A DNA stretch of 64,000 bases from NCBI RefSeq assembly GCF_009650435.1, contig NZ_VVIP01000040.1, positions 1 to 64,000 of the forward strand, written 5' to 3'. The notes beneath the pieces were generated by a model that was given only the letters and a program-made list of their open reading frames with translations, ran no database searches and was not told the origin of the DNA. The position numbers and the translations under genes are program-made. The stretch's first letter is position 1; the number at the start of each line of letters is the position of its first letter. The stretch is from Foetidibacter luteolus (lineage in GTDB: Bacteria; Bacteroidota; Bacteroidia; Chitinophagales; Chitinophagaceae). Shown piece after piece: positions 24,983 through 34,097 of this stretch.

Positions 24983-25312
24983 ATGCGCACAGTTTTGTTG
25001 TTAGTATGCTCTAATGTTTTTATGACCATTGCCTGGTACGGACACCTTAAGCACCAGGGCGTTGCTTTATGGAAAACCATACTTGTAAGCTGGGCTATCG
25101 CTTTTTTTGAGTATTGTTTCATGATACCGGCTAACCGCATCGGCTTCCAGGAAGGTATCAATGGGTTTCAGTTAAAAATGATACAGGAAGTAATAACGCT
25201 GGTAGTATTTAGCTTTTTTGCTGTGTTGTACCTGAAGGAACCGTTTCACTGGAAATATGGGGTCAGTTTCCTGCTTTTGCTGGGTGCGGTTTACTTTGCC
25301 TTTAAAAAATAA
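24983..25312 (+). CDS. DMT family protein (DUF486)
   Basis: 109 residues, four helices. MRTVLLLVCSNVFMTIAWYG, WAIAFFEYCFMIPANRIG and LYLKEPFHWKYGVSFLLLL match the DUF486 family of small EamA/DMT-superfamily membrane proteins. Transport function is presumed from the superfamily, with substrate unknown. Confidence 0.85.
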   Translation: MRTVLLLVCSNVFMTIAWYGHLKHQGVALWKTILVSWAIAFFEYCFMIPANRIGFQEGINGFQLKMIQEVITLVVFSFFAVLYLKEPFHWKYGVSFLLLLGAVYFAFKK

Positions 25313-25466
25313 AGAGGGTGCCCCCGCCTCCGGCTGGAACACCCATTTAACCCTGCTGCAAGTTTATAATCAGTTTCTAAAATTGCACTTACAGGTAAAT
25401 AGACTTTAGGTATTAACCAGGGTTTAAAACTGCTGATTAATTTTTTGGTGCAGAAAGGCAATAACT

Positions 25467-25492
25467 AAAAATGCCCGCGGTTACGCAGGCAT
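25467..25492 (-). terminator. Rho-independent terminator of the GYF-domain protein gene
   Basis: On the minus strand a 9-bp stem (ATGCCTGCG with CGCGGGCAT, one G-U pair) is followed by TTTTT. It lies about 35 bases past the stop. Confidence 0.75.
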
Positions 25493-25525
25493 CTCTGGTT
25501 TGTTAATAATGTAAAATGTATTGTA

Positions 25526-26968
25526 TTAGTCTGCTACAACATACAGGCCTTTCTGCTCAGAGCTAATCAGCGATACTTTATACGTTAAGTTGGCTGCAGA
25601 TAGATCGTCCGGGGTTTTTATGATAACATCCCTGTTGGCAGGAACATTTTTTATATACAGCGTTTCTCCTTTTTTGTAAAAGCCCTTTTTGTCAAAATAC
25701 TGCAGGTCAACTACCACCAGGTCAAGTACAGAATTGGTCATGTTCTGCAGGTTCAGTTTTACGTCCTGCACTATGCCGGAGGGGCGGTTAAGTTGGTCAA
25801 CTTTTACCAGTTGGTCAACAGATTTAAATGATGCGCTTTTAAATGTTGGTGGCGTATTAGCTACGGCCTGTTTCTGCACGTCTGTAGATGTTTCTTTTAT
25901 TACTGCATTTTTACCAAGCACCGTTTCGGCTGGAACGGTAGCAGTATTTCTCCGTACAGTATTTCTTACGCCTGCAGTTGGTTGTGTAGATACATTGGCC
26001 GGAACATTAGCCGTTTCATCAGAAACATACCTGGCCGGCAGATTATTTTTTGTAACAGCAGGAGCAGCGGATGCCTGCTTCTTTTGCTGTGCAGGCTTGT
26101 CGAAAGAGATAACGTTGGCGCCACGGTTTGTTTCAGGCTCTGTTACGGTAGCACTTTCTACCGTCATGTTGCTGCTCTGTTGCAGGGGAAGGTTTTCTTC
26201 TTCACCGGATGTTACTTCCTGTTCCTGTACAGGTTTTGGCTGTTCTTTTGGTGGGGCTGTTTTTTCAGCAACAACCGTAGCATTTTCATCGGCTTTACTG
26301 TCGCCTGGCTTAAATACCATCCATAAGCCAAAAGCGATAACCAATACTATCAGCAAACCTTCCCCAATTTGTTTCGCGTTTATATCCAGGCTAAATCCCC
26401 TTTGTGCACGTGGTTTTAAAACGCTTTCTACATAACGTTCTTTTATTTCGTCCAGGGACTGGGAATATTTTGTTTCCAGCCTGGCCGCATCTTTTGTTGA
26501 ATGAGTAGGCTTTACCGTCTCTGGCGTGGTTGCCGGTGTGGTTTTCCATTCGCTGTAAACCTCCTTCCACGATGGCGCCACTGTAGCCTGGGCTACGGCC
26601 GCCGCCGCTTGTTTGGTTTCAACCGGTGTGGTAGTTTCAGCTAATACTGGCTGTGGCACAGGCGTTGCGTCCAGCTTTTTCCAGGCGGCTGCTATGCGAA
26701 ACCTGGGCTTTTCTTTTTTGGGAATATCCGGTAATGCAGGTGAAGCGTTGGCAGCATCATTTTTTTTCTTGTAAAAACGGTCAAAAGGTTGTTCTTCAAC
26801 CGCGGGGGCATAGGCTTTTAGTTCATCCACCTCACTGGGGTAGCGCCATGCGGTGCTTCTGCCTTCAATCCACACAAGGTCGTAAGCTTTTAAGCCAGCC
26901 TTTATCAGCTCTTCGGCGGTGTAGGGACCTGATTCTTTGTTGTTTCTTAGTAACAGATAGGTCTTCAT
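25526..26968 (-). CDS. GYF-domain single-pass membrane protein
   Basis: 480 residues. An N-terminal GYF_2/DUF4339-type domain (1-50: YLLLRNNKESGPYTAEEL, LVWIEGRSTAW) is followed by a Pro/Thr/Ala-rich linker, a transmembrane helix near 210-225 (GLLIVLVIAFGLWMVF), another long low-complexity linker and a C-terminal folded domain (about 395-480: VQDVKLNLQNMTNSVLDLVV, LYIKNVPANRDVII) resembling an FxLYD/Ig-like module. Bacteroidota encode many such proteins, with no known activity. ATG at 26968. Regulation not apparent. Confidence 0.72.
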   Translation of the reverse strand: MKTYLLLRNNKESGPYTAEELIKAGLKAYDLVWIEGRSTAWRYPSEVDELKAYAPAVEEQPFDRFYKKKNDAANASPALPDIPKKEKPRFRIAAAWKKLDATPVPQPVLAETTTPVETKQAAAAVAQATVAPSWKEVYSEWKTTPATTPETVKPTHSTKDAARLETKYSQSLDEIKERYVESVLKPRAQRGFSLDINAKQIGEGLLIVLVIAFGLWMVFKPGDSKADENATVVAEKTAPPKEQPKPVQEQEVTSGEEENLPLQQSSNMTVESATVTEPETNRGANVISFDKPAQQKKQASAAPAVTKNNLPARYVSDETANVPANVSTQPTAGVRNTVRRNTATVPAETVLGKNAVIKETSTDVQKQAVANTPPTFKSASFKSVDQLVKVDQLNRPSGIVQDVKLNLQNMTNSVLDLVVVDLQYFDKKGFYKKGETLYIKNVPANRDVIIKTPDDLSAANLTYKVSLISSEQKGLYVVAD

Positions 26969-27127
26969 ATCGTTGAGTTAGTGTTCTATATAATGCACAC
27001 AACATGCCCTTTATTGTAAAGAATACGTTATAATGCGCATAATATCAATGCAAATATCGTTAAAACACTTCAATTTATTGTGTTGGTTATAAAGCTTTTA
27101 AAACACTTCGTGTTTTTGGTGCTGCAT

Positions 27128-27207
27128 GTTCCCGGCAGTATTACTGCTATGAGGCATCGTTGTGTCACTCACTTGTACGGCTGGATTCGCTACGCAGCTT
27201 TGTGTAG
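27128..27207 (+). repeat. Family A repeat (subtype 2), copy 8
   Basis: CCCGGCAGTATTACTGCTATG, then the subtype-2 core TTGTGTCACTCACTTGTACG and GGATTCGCTACGCAGCTTT. It forms an inverted pair with the copy at 27272-27363, both in the spacer before gyrA. Confidence 0.7.
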
Positions 27208-27271
27208 CACCTTGCATACAGGCAAGTTTTTAAATGGCAGTACTACTGGCAGGTATTGCCTGAAATGATAT

Positions 27272-27363
27272 TTACCCGGGTCTGAAAAGCTGCATAGCGT
27301 ACAAGGCGTACAAGTGATTGACACAACCAAAGTTCAATAGATATTCCTTTGCCTGGCTCATAA
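27272..27363 (-). repeat. Family A repeat (subtype 2), copy 9
   Basis: Inverted: CCCGGGTCTGAAAAGCTGC, GTACAAGTGATTGACACAAC and a GCCTGGCTCATAA end. The gap 26969-27560 holds this pair, a short hairpin near 27377 and the gyrA promoter; no gene was seen. Confidence 0.65.
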
Positions 27364-27509
27364 CAATTACCCCTCTTTTGCGAAGCAAAACATAGGCTGC
27401 CCGGGGTCTTAAAAACACCGCCCGGTTATTATTGCCTTAACTACGCACATTTGTTGATAAAACACCCTAAAAAAGCCAGTGAATTTAGTGGTTTTAGTGC
27501 CTAATCTGT

Positions 27510-27517
27510 TAGATTTG
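27510..27517 (+). promoter_or_regulatory. Candidate gyrA -7 promoter box
   Basis: TAGATTTG is an exact TAnnTTTG match with a predicted start about 38 bases before the gyrA ATG. The -33 region is weak. Confidence 0.48.
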
Positions 27518-27560
27518 CAATCCCGCAAAAAAGGCGTATTTAATACAGTTAAATTGCAAT

Positions 27561-30251
27561 ATGGAAGAGAATTTACAGCCACAGGAGACCAGTGATAATG
27601 ACAGGATCATCCAGGTGAATATTGAGGAGCAGATGAAAACGGCGTACATTGATTACTCAATGTCAGTTATTGTAGGCCGTGCCCTGCCCGATGTGCGTGA
27701 CGGGTTTAAACCGGTGCACCGCAGGGTACTGTTTGGCATGAACGAACTGGGCAATAACAGCAACAAGCCTTATAAAAAAAGTGCCCGTGTGGTGGGAGAC
27801 GTAATGGGTAAATACCACCCGCATGGCGATGCTTCTATTTACGATACGCTGGTGCGTATGGCGCAGCAGTTTTCTATGCGCCACGTGCTGGTTGACAGCC
27901 AGGGTAACTTTGGTACGCAGGATGGGGATCCGCCAGCGGCCATGCGTTATACCGAAGTAAGGCTGCACCGTTTTGCTGAAGCCATGCTGGAAGACATTGA
28001 AAAAGATACGGTTGATTTTCAACCCAATTTTGATGACAGCCTGGAAGAGCCCACCGTATTGCCTACCCGCATACCGCAATTGCTGGTAAACGGCAGCAGC
28101 GGCATTGCCGTGGGCATGGCTACCAACATGATGCCGCATAATCTTGGCGAAGCGATTGATGGCTGTATTGCATACATTGATAACAAGGAAATTACCGCTG
28201 AAGAGCTGATACAGTACGTAAAAGCCCCTGATTTTCCCACCGGAGGCACTATTTACGGAATGGAAGGAGTGAGGCAGGCATTAATGACCGGCAGGGGCAG
28301 GGTAGTAGTGCGTGGTAAATACCATATTGAAACCAAGCAAAGTGGCAGGGAGCAGATTGTAATTACTGAAGTGCCTTACCAGGTTGGCCTGGATGCGTTG
28401 ACGGACAAGATTGGCCAGCTTGTAAATGACAAGACCATTGAAGGCATTGCACATGTTAACAATGAGAGTAACAAACGTGAAGGTACCCGCATTGTGGTTG
28501 ACCTTAAGCGTGACGGAGTGGCTAATGTAATTGTTAACCAGTTATTCAAATTTACCGAGCTGCAAACCAGCTTTGGCATTAACAATGTAGCCATCAGCAA
28601 AGGGCGGCCCAGGATTTTAAATGTACGTGACCTTATCAGCGAGTTTGTGGAATTCCGAATGGAGGTGGTGATACGCCGTACAAAATTTGAACTGCGCAAA
28701 GCCGAAGAAAAGGCCCATATACTGGAAGGTTACCTGAAAGCGCTGGACCACCTTGATGAAGTAATTGCCCTTATACGCGGCAGCAGGACACCGGAAGAGG
28801 CCAAAGAGTCTTTAATGACCAAAAGCCGGGAAGAAAAATGGTACCTGGGCCAGGAACTGTTTGCAGATTTGACCAGTGAATTGTACACCCAGGAAGAAGG
28901 CCTTTCTGACCTACAGGCCAAAGCCATACTGGAATTGCGCCTGCAACGCTTAACGGGCATGGAGCGTGATAAAATACTGGAAGAATTTAATGAGCTGATA
29001 AAGAATATTAAACGGTTGAAGGAATTGCTCGCCAGCGAAGATTTGCGTTACGACCTTATTAAAAAAGAACTGGCTGAAGTAAAGGAAAAGTTCGGTAATC
29101 CGCGCAGAAGCGAAATTCAGTACCTGGCGGATGAAATGCGCATTGAAGATTTGATTGAGCAGGAAGATGTGGTGATTACTATTTCTCACCTTGGTTATAT
29201 CAAAAGGACCTCTGCCACAGAATACCGCCAGCAACGCCGCGGTGGCCGTGGCGCCATAGGCAGTAAAACAAGGCAGGAAGATTATGTAGAGCACCTGTTT
29301 GTTGCATCTACCCACGATACCATGCTGTTTTTTACAGAGAAGGGCAGGTGTTACTGGCTTAAGGTATACGAGATACCGGAAGGAGAAAAGCAAAGCAAGG
29401 GAAGGGCCATACAAAACCTTATACAAATACCTTCTGACGACAAGGTTAGGGCCATCATTGATGTTAAAAAGATAGATGATAAAGATTTTGTAAATAGTCA
29501 TTACATTGTGTTGTGTACCAAGAAGGGGATTATCAAAAAAACTTTGCTTGAAGATTTTAGCCGCCCACGTGCAAACGGCGTGAACGCCATTAACATTGTG
29601 GAAGGGGATGAATTGCTGGAAGCCCGGATGACCAATGGGGAAGATGAAATTATGCTGGCCATAAAAAGTGGCCGGGCCATACGGTTTGAGGAAAGCAAAG
29701 TACGCCCTACCGGCCGCGGCGCTATAGGTGTTGGCGGCATAGAAGTGGATGATGAAACTGACGAGGTAATTGGTATGATATGTGTAGATAAAGACGACAA
29801 AGAAAAAACGGTGCTGGTGGTTAGTGAGAAAGGGTTTGGCAAACGCACCGCTGTTGACGAATACCGGATTACAAACCGTGGCGGTAAAGGTGTTAAAACC
29901 ATAAGCGTTACCGAAAAAACCGGCAAACTGGTAGGCATTTTGGATGTAACTGAAAAGGAAGATTTAATAATAACCTGTAAATCAGGCATTACACTAAGAA
30001 CAGCGGTGAACAGCATAAAAGCCGCTGGCAGGGCTACACAAGGTGTTAAACTGATAAGGCTGGATGAGGGAGACGAAATTGCGGCCATTTCTAAGATAAA
30101 TGAGCAGGAAGTGATTGAGGAGGACGGCAGTATCAGCGAGGAAAAAGTTGAAAATGCAGACCAGCCTGCAACAGATGTAGAAAACAATAACGAAAGTACG
30201 AACGATAACAACGACACAACCCAGGAGCCCGGAGAACAGGAGAATCAATAA
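27561..30251 (+). CDS. gyrA: DNA gyrase subunit A
   Basis: 896 residues. The N-terminal breakage-reunion domain has the catalytic tyrosine in AAMRYTEVRL (Y130); the C-terminal beta-pinwheel carries the GyrA box QRRGGRG, which separates it from ParC. The gyrase A2B2 complex introduces negative supercoils. The quinolone-pocket segment reads HPHGDASIYD, so the position equivalent to E. coli Ser83 is Ala91, while the acidic position is kept (D95). The C-terminus is an acidic, Asn/Glu/Asp-rich tail. A TPR-like exported protein gene begins 24 bases downstream and is probably cotranscribed. Confidence 0.95.
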   Translation: MEENLQPQETSDNDRIIQVNIEEQMKTAYIDYSMSVIVGRALPDVRDGFKPVHRRVLFGMNELGNNSNKPYKKSARVVGDVMGKYHPHGDASIYDTLVRMAQQFSMRHVLVDSQGNFGTQDGDPPAAMRYTEVRLHRFAEAMLEDIEKDTVDFQPNFDDSLEEPTVLPTRIPQLLVNGSSGIAVGMATNMMPHNLGEAIDGCIAYIDNKEITAEELIQYVKAPDFPTGGTIYGMEGVRQALMTGRGRVVVRGKYHIETKQSGREQIVITEVPYQVGLDALTDKIGQLVNDKTIEGIAHVNNESNKREGTRIVVDLKRDGVANVIVNQLFKFTELQTSFGINNVAISKGRPRILNVRDLISEFVEFRMEVVIRRTKFELRKAEEKAHILEGYLKALDHLDEVIALIRGSRTPEEAKESLMTKSREEKWYLGQELFADLTSELYTQEEGLSDLQAKAILELRLQRLTGMERDKILEEFNELIKNIKRLKELLASEDLRYDLIKKELAEVKEKFGNPRRSEIQYLADEMRIEDLIEQEDVVITISHLGYIKRTSATEYRQQRRGGRGAIGSKTRQEDYVEHLFVASTHDTMLFFTEKGRCYWLKVYEIPEGEKQSKGRAIQNLIQIPSDDKVRAIIDVKKIDDKDFVNSHYIVLCTKKGIIKKTLLEDFSRPRANGVNAINIVEGDELLEARMTNGEDEIMLAIKSGRAIRFEESKVRPTGRGAIGVGGIEVDDETDEVIGMICVDKDDKEKTVLVVSEKGFGKRTAVDEYRITNRGGKGVKTISVTEKTGKLVGILDVTEKEDLIITCKSGITLRTAVNSIKAAGRATQGVKLIRLDEGDEIAAISKINEQEVIEEDGSISEEKVENADQPATDVENNNESTNDNNDTTQEPGEQENQ

Positions 30252-30275
30252 TTACATCTAAATAAACATCCTTTT

Positions 30276-31577
30276 ATGAAAAAAATTCTCTTTACGGTTG
30301 CATTCGCCTCTTTCGGGTTGGTTGCCATGAGCCAGGACTTTTCCAAGGTAATGCTCCTGACCCAAACGAAAAAGTACGAAGATGCAAAGAAGGAAGTGGA
30401 TGAACTGGTGACAAAGGAAAAAGCGAAAAATAATCCGGAGACCTATTACTGGCGTTCAACTGTTTACAGTGAAATATTCGGAGACAAAGCCCTCTTTGCA
30501 AAATATCCTGATGCCAATGTGGAGGCATATAATTCTTTTGCCAAATACAAGGAATTACAGCCGGACCTGAAATTTATGAAAGAAAACGGCCCACGCCCCG
30601 TGGGTGTTATGTATGGAACTTCTTTCGACTACGGCAAACAATACTTCCAGGACAGCAAATGGGATTCTGCCTTTAAATATTTTAAGGTTGCGGAAGAAAT
30701 GGGCGATTTCATTAACAAGAATGGTTTTGGTACCAACCAGTCTGCAATAGACACGTTTACTGTCCTTTATACAGGATATTCAGCACAGAATGCCGGTAAA
30801 ATGGGCGATGCTGTAGGCTATTACGAGAAACTGGCCAACCTTAAGGTAAATGGCAAAGAGTTCCTCGACATGTACCGTTATATGCTCGATTTTTACGAGA
30901 AAGAAAAGAAAACTGACAAGTTTACTCAAACATTGGCACTTGCAAAAGAGCTATATCCTGACCAGGCTACATTATGGAATCAGACAGAAATGGCCAATAT
31001 TACGGCAAGTTCTTCCCTTACTGACCTGATGGGGCGTTATAAAAAAGAAAGTGCAGAAGGTAAAATAACTACCCTTGAACAATACCTGGGCTATGCGGAC
31101 GCATTGGCTACAGCGGAAAAAGCTGAGGTTGACAAATTGGATAGTGCCCAGCAAGTGGAAATAAAGAACATTGCTGCCGAAGCTTTTGCCAAGGCTTTTG
31201 AAAAAGAGCCGAATGGCATTTATGCATACAACGCCGGTGTAATGTACTATGCCCAGTTTAGTGTGTTGGATGAGAAATCTTACGATTACCGTGGCGAGGG
31301 CGCCGAACTTAAAGCAAAAAGAGAAGCTTTGGAAAAGGCGCAGATTCCGCTGGCCGATAAGTCAATACAGTGGCTTGAGAAAGCGTATGAAGTTTTAAAA
31401 GCTAAAGCAACAAGGGAAAAAAGCGAAGCAACTTCTTTAAACAGGGCGGTTGATAACCTGGCCAACCTGTACGGCTGGAAACGCGATAAAGCAAGAGGCC
31501 GCGATACAAAAGCTTATGATGAGTACGAAGCTAAATTTAACCTCTACGATTCTGAGCACGATAAATACAAACAATAA
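30276..31577 (+). CDS. Exported TPR-like helical protein
   Basis: 433 residues with a signal peptide (MKKILFTVAFASFGLVAMSQ). The rest is mainly helical, with tetratricopeptide-like pairs such as YEDAKKEVDELVTKEKAKNN, AFKYFKVAEEMGD and GDAVGYYEKLANL. Likely periplasmic and a scaffold for protein contacts; no enzyme motif. It follows gyrA by 24 bases and ends at a clear terminator, so transcription is probably coupled to gyrA although no functional link is known. Confidence 0.75.
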   Translation: MKKILFTVAFASFGLVAMSQDFSKVMLLTQTKKYEDAKKEVDELVTKEKAKNNPETYYWRSTVYSEIFGDKALFAKYPDANVEAYNSFAKYKELQPDLKFMKENGPRPVGVMYGTSFDYGKQYFQDSKWDSAFKYFKVAEEMGDFINKNGFGTNQSAIDTFTVLYTGYSAQNAGKMGDAVGYYEKLANLKVNGKEFLDMYRYMLDFYEKEKKTDKFTQTLALAKELYPDQATLWNQTEMANITASSSLTDLMGRYKKESAEGKITTLEQYLGYADALATAEKAEVDKLDSAQQVEIKNIAAEAFAKAFEKEPNGIYAYNAGVMYYAQFSVLDEKSYDYRGEGAELKAKREALEKAQIPLADKSIQWLEKAYEVLKAKATREKSEATSLNRAVDNLANLYGWKRDKARGRDTKAYDEYEAKFNLYDSEHDKYKQ

Positions 31578-31600
31578 AACCAAATAGAAAGTCCAAAAAT

Positions 31601-31626
31601 AAAGGCCGGCTTGTAGCCGGCTTTTA
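31601..31626 (+). terminator. Rho-independent terminator of the gyrA operon
   Basis: Stem GCCGGC (31605-31610 with 31616-31621), five-base loop, flanked by AAA upstream and TTTT downstream. The gyrA unit ends here. Confidence 0.82.
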
Positions 31627-31645
31627 TTTTGCGCATAAGTTACGT

Positions 31646-31912
31646 TTAATCATCGTCTTCCTCGTAGTAAGCATCTTCATTGCTGTAATAGATTTTCATC
31701 CATTGCCTTGCCACATCATCACTCAGCAACTCAATAATGTCTTTTATGTAATCTGTTTTCAGCTTCCATTCGCTTACTTCGGTTTCTCCGTATTTAATAA
31801 CGTACATGCTGGTATCAGAAACTACTTTTACCTGCAATAATGTAAGCGGCTCATTTTCTTTTTCCTGCACCAGGTAATAACACTCAGGTTCTAACAGCGC
31901 ATACGAATACAT
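31646..31912 (-). CDS. Small acidic protein, unknown function
   Basis: 88 residues, ending in an acidic tail (NEDAYYEEDDD). YYLVQEKENEPLTLLQVKVV and DTSMYVIKYGE look like beta strands. The start is marked by a full AAGGAGG Shine-Dalgarno sequence five bases before the ATG (31917-31923 on the minus strand), rare in this window and good evidence that the gene is real. Convergent with the gyrA operon. No family recognised. Confidence 0.68.
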   Translation of the reverse strand: MYSYALLEPECYYLVQEKENEPLTLLQVKVVSDTSMYVIKYGETEVSEWKLKTDYIKDIIELLSDDVARQWMKIYYSNEDAYYEEDDD

Positions 31913-31916
31913 ATCA

Positions 31917-31923
31917 ACCTCCT
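31917..31923 (-). promoter_or_regulatory. Strong Shine-Dalgarno sequence
   Basis: AAGGAGG on the minus strand, five bases from the ATG at 31912. Nearly all other starts in the window lack such a site. Confidence 0.7.
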
Positions 31924-32095
31924 TATGGTTTTTATAAGTTTATACGGGCAGTAAGTTGCGTTGGCTTTGTGCTGAATGGGTAGTTATATAATTAAGAGGT
32001 AGTAAGTGAGTGAAACAAAAATAAGGGTATTGGCCAAGACGCCAAAAATAAGCAGGAATAAATTATTGTAAATAATATAAGTTATTGATAATTAA

Positions 32096-32386
32096 TTAGT
32101 TTAACTGAAGGGATGGCAGCCGGTAGGTTTGGCTGTCGTACACAAACAATTCTTCAATTACATAACTCCAGTAAACATACAGCGGCGATTTTGCCAGGTA
32201 TTTGTCCACTTCGGTTTTACTTTCCGCCGTAAATGTTACCCAAACCGTTTGCGATTCCATGCTTACGGCATAGCTTTCAATAATGTTTTTGTTGATAAGG
32301 TAGTTGATGTAAGTACGGTGGGGCGGAATCAATTTCATAAAATGCTCGTCCATCGTAAACTGTATAATCGCCTGAAACTTCTTCAT
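32096..32386 (-). CDS. Small conserved-type protein, possibly ferredoxin-like fold
   Basis: 96 residues: MKKFQAIIQFTMDEHFMKLI, PPHRTYINYLINKNIIESYA and VWVTFTAESKTEVDKYLAKS. The beta-alpha-beta spacing resembles YCII or muconolactone-isomerase-like dimeric alpha/beta barrels, but no catalytic residue set can be identified. It stands alone in an AT-rich stretch. Confidence 0.6.
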   Translation of the reverse strand: MKKFQAIIQFTMDEHFMKLIPPHRTYINYLINKNIIESYAVSMESQTVWVTFTAESKTEVDKYLAKSPLYVYWSYVIEELFVYDSQTYRLPSLQLN

Positions 32387-32542
32387 GATATTTAATTATT
32401 AACCATTAAACAATACCTGTAAACGGCACCGCTTTAACAGTTATATTATATACGTTGAAACAAAAAAGAAGTGTATAAAGACAACTGTTAAAAGAGGCCT
32501 TGTTTACAATCTTTCTACAGCAGGCATTCGTTTGTATGTTTA

Positions 32543-33832
32543 TCAAAGGTTCCAGTCAATAACCTGGTTAGCGAATTCAATGCGGTAAGGAGTGGTAACG
32601 CGTATGTAGTTATCGGTATAACCTTCCATCATCCCGTTTTTATCGTGGTCTTCAAACAGCACTTTACGGGTTTGGCCATTGTGCTGTTCCGTAAAAAACT
32701 GCATTTTACGGTAACTCAAGTTACGCAATATTTTATTCCGTTCGTGGCGCAGGTTAAGCGGCACAACCGGTTTTATTTCCAGCGCTTTGGTATTGGGTCT
32801 TTCGGAGTAAGTAAAAACGTGCAGGTAAGCAACATCAAGCTGGTGCAAAAAATGAAAAGTTTCCTGGAAATCCTCCTCAGTTTCGCCGGGGAAACCTACG
32901 ATAACATCAACCCCGATAGCGCAATGTGGCATTAAGGTTTTAATAAGCGCAACCCTTTCTGCATACAGTTCCCTCTTATAGCGCCTGCGCATAAGGCCTA
33001 ATATTTTATTGCTGCCGCTTTGTAAGGGAATATGAAAATGCGGCATAAACCTGGCGCTGTTGGCTACAAAAGCAATTATTTCGTTGGTAAGCAGGTTGGG
33101 CTCAATAGATGAAATCCTGAAGCGTTCAATGCCCTGAATTTTATCCAGTTGCTGTATTAGTTCATAAAAATTTTCAGGCCTGCTGTTAATGCCAATCGGG
33201 GCATTGCCATCCGGGCCTTTGCCAAAATCGCCAAGGTTAACACCGGTAAGCACAATTTCCTTCACGCCGCTGGCGGCCAGTTGTTGTACATTGTTAAGTA
33301 CGCCGGCAATACTGTCGCTGCGGCTTTTACCGCGGGCCATAGGTATGGTGCAAAAAGCGCAGGTATAATCGCAGCCGTCCTGCACCTTTAAAAAAGTACG
33401 GGTACGGTCGTTTATAGAGAAGGAGGCATTAAAACCGCTGACTTCCTCAATGTCGCAACTGCTTATACGGGCAGAGTCGCCTTTAGCCAGCTCTCTCAAA
33501 TGCTGTCCTATGTTAAATTTTTCGGCAGCGCCCAACACCAGGTCAACACCAGGTATTTCAGCTATTTCTTTAGGTTTTAACTGTGCATAGCAACCGGTAA
33601 TTACCACGAGGCTTTCCGGCGATTTACGCTGTATGCGCCGTACCAGTTGCCGGCACTCTTTGTCAGCATTTTCTGTAACGGAACAGGTATTGATGACATA
33701 CACGTCTGCAACGTCATCAAACTCTTTTTTTTCAAAACCATCATTTTCCAGCATGCGGGAAAGGGTAGAGGTTTCCGAAAAATTGAGTTTACAACCCAAG
33801 GTATGAAAAGCTACAGAACGCGTTTTTTGCAT
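32543..33832 (-). CDS. mtaB: tRNA t6A37 methylthiotransferase MtaB
   Basis: 429 residues, radical-SAM methylthiotransferase. The N-terminal UPF0004 domain has cysteines at TLGCKLN, NTCSVTENAD and TGCYAQL for the second cluster; the radical-SAM triad is in DGCDYTCAFCTIP; a TRAM-like C-terminus follows. ASGVKEIVLTGVNLGDFGKG is characteristic of MtaB rather than MiaB or RimO. It converts t6A to ms2t6A at tRNA position 37. A TATCTTTG box lies only a few bases upstream of the ATG. Confidence 0.9.
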   Translation of the reverse strand: MQKTRSVAFHTLGCKLNFSETSTLSRMLENDGFEKKEFDDVADVYVINTCSVTENADKECRQLVRRIQRKSPESLVVITGCYAQLKPKEIAEIPGVDLVLGAAEKFNIGQHLRELAKGDSARISSCDIEEVSGFNASFSINDRTRTFLKVQDGCDYTCAFCTIPMARGKSRSDSIAGVLNNVQQLAASGVKEIVLTGVNLGDFGKGPDGNAPIGINSRPENFYELIQQLDKIQGIERFRISSIEPNLLTNEIIAFVANSARFMPHFHIPLQSGSNKILGLMRRRYKRELYAERVALIKTLMPHCAIGVDVIVGFPGETEEDFQETFHFLHQLDVAYLHVFTYSERPNTKALEIKPVVPLNLRHERNKILRNLSYRKMQFFTEQHNGQTRKVLFEDHDKNGMMEGYTDNYIRVTTPYRIEFANQVIDWNL

Positions 33833-33839
33833 AAGGGCG

Positions 33840-33847
33840 CAAAGATA
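33840..33847 (-). promoter_or_regulatory. Candidate -7 promoter box for mtaB
   Basis: TATCTTTG on the minus strand matches TAnnTTTG. The predicted start would fall within about two bases of the ATG at 33832, implying a nearly leaderless mRNA. Confidence 0.35.
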
Positions 33848-33953
33848 AGAAAGGTTGGGGTTGTTTCAGGCAGTTTGATGTTTGGCTGTTTAATGTTCCC
33901 GTGTTCAATATTTTATTGTTCAATGTTACATAAAGGCACGATGCATCGTGTTT

Positions 33954-34028
33954 CTACCGCCCCGGGTCTGAAAAGATGCCCAATTAAACGAACGATGAAG
34001 TGCTTGCGACGCAACAGGCGATCCCATG
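33954..34028 (-). repeat. Family A dispersed repeat, copy 10
   Basis: Degenerate inverted copy beginning CCCGGGTCTGAAAAGATGCC and carrying TTGCGACGCAAC. Its sequence is close to the copy at 238-310, including the GATGAA segment. Confidence 0.55.
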
Positions 34029-34097
34029 AAAATATGTCGCTGGTATCTAAAACCTGGCCATTTTAAAACTAATGTGCAGGGGGCTATAAGGGTAGGC

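Noticed and set aside
25689..26435. 248-residue frame opposite the GYF-domain protein
   Set aside because: Cys/Ser/Thr-rich shadow of the low-complexity linkers on the other strand.
27561..30251. Assignment of the topoisomerase gene as parC
   Set aside because: The C-terminal domain has a GyrA box (QRRGGRG), which ParC lacks.
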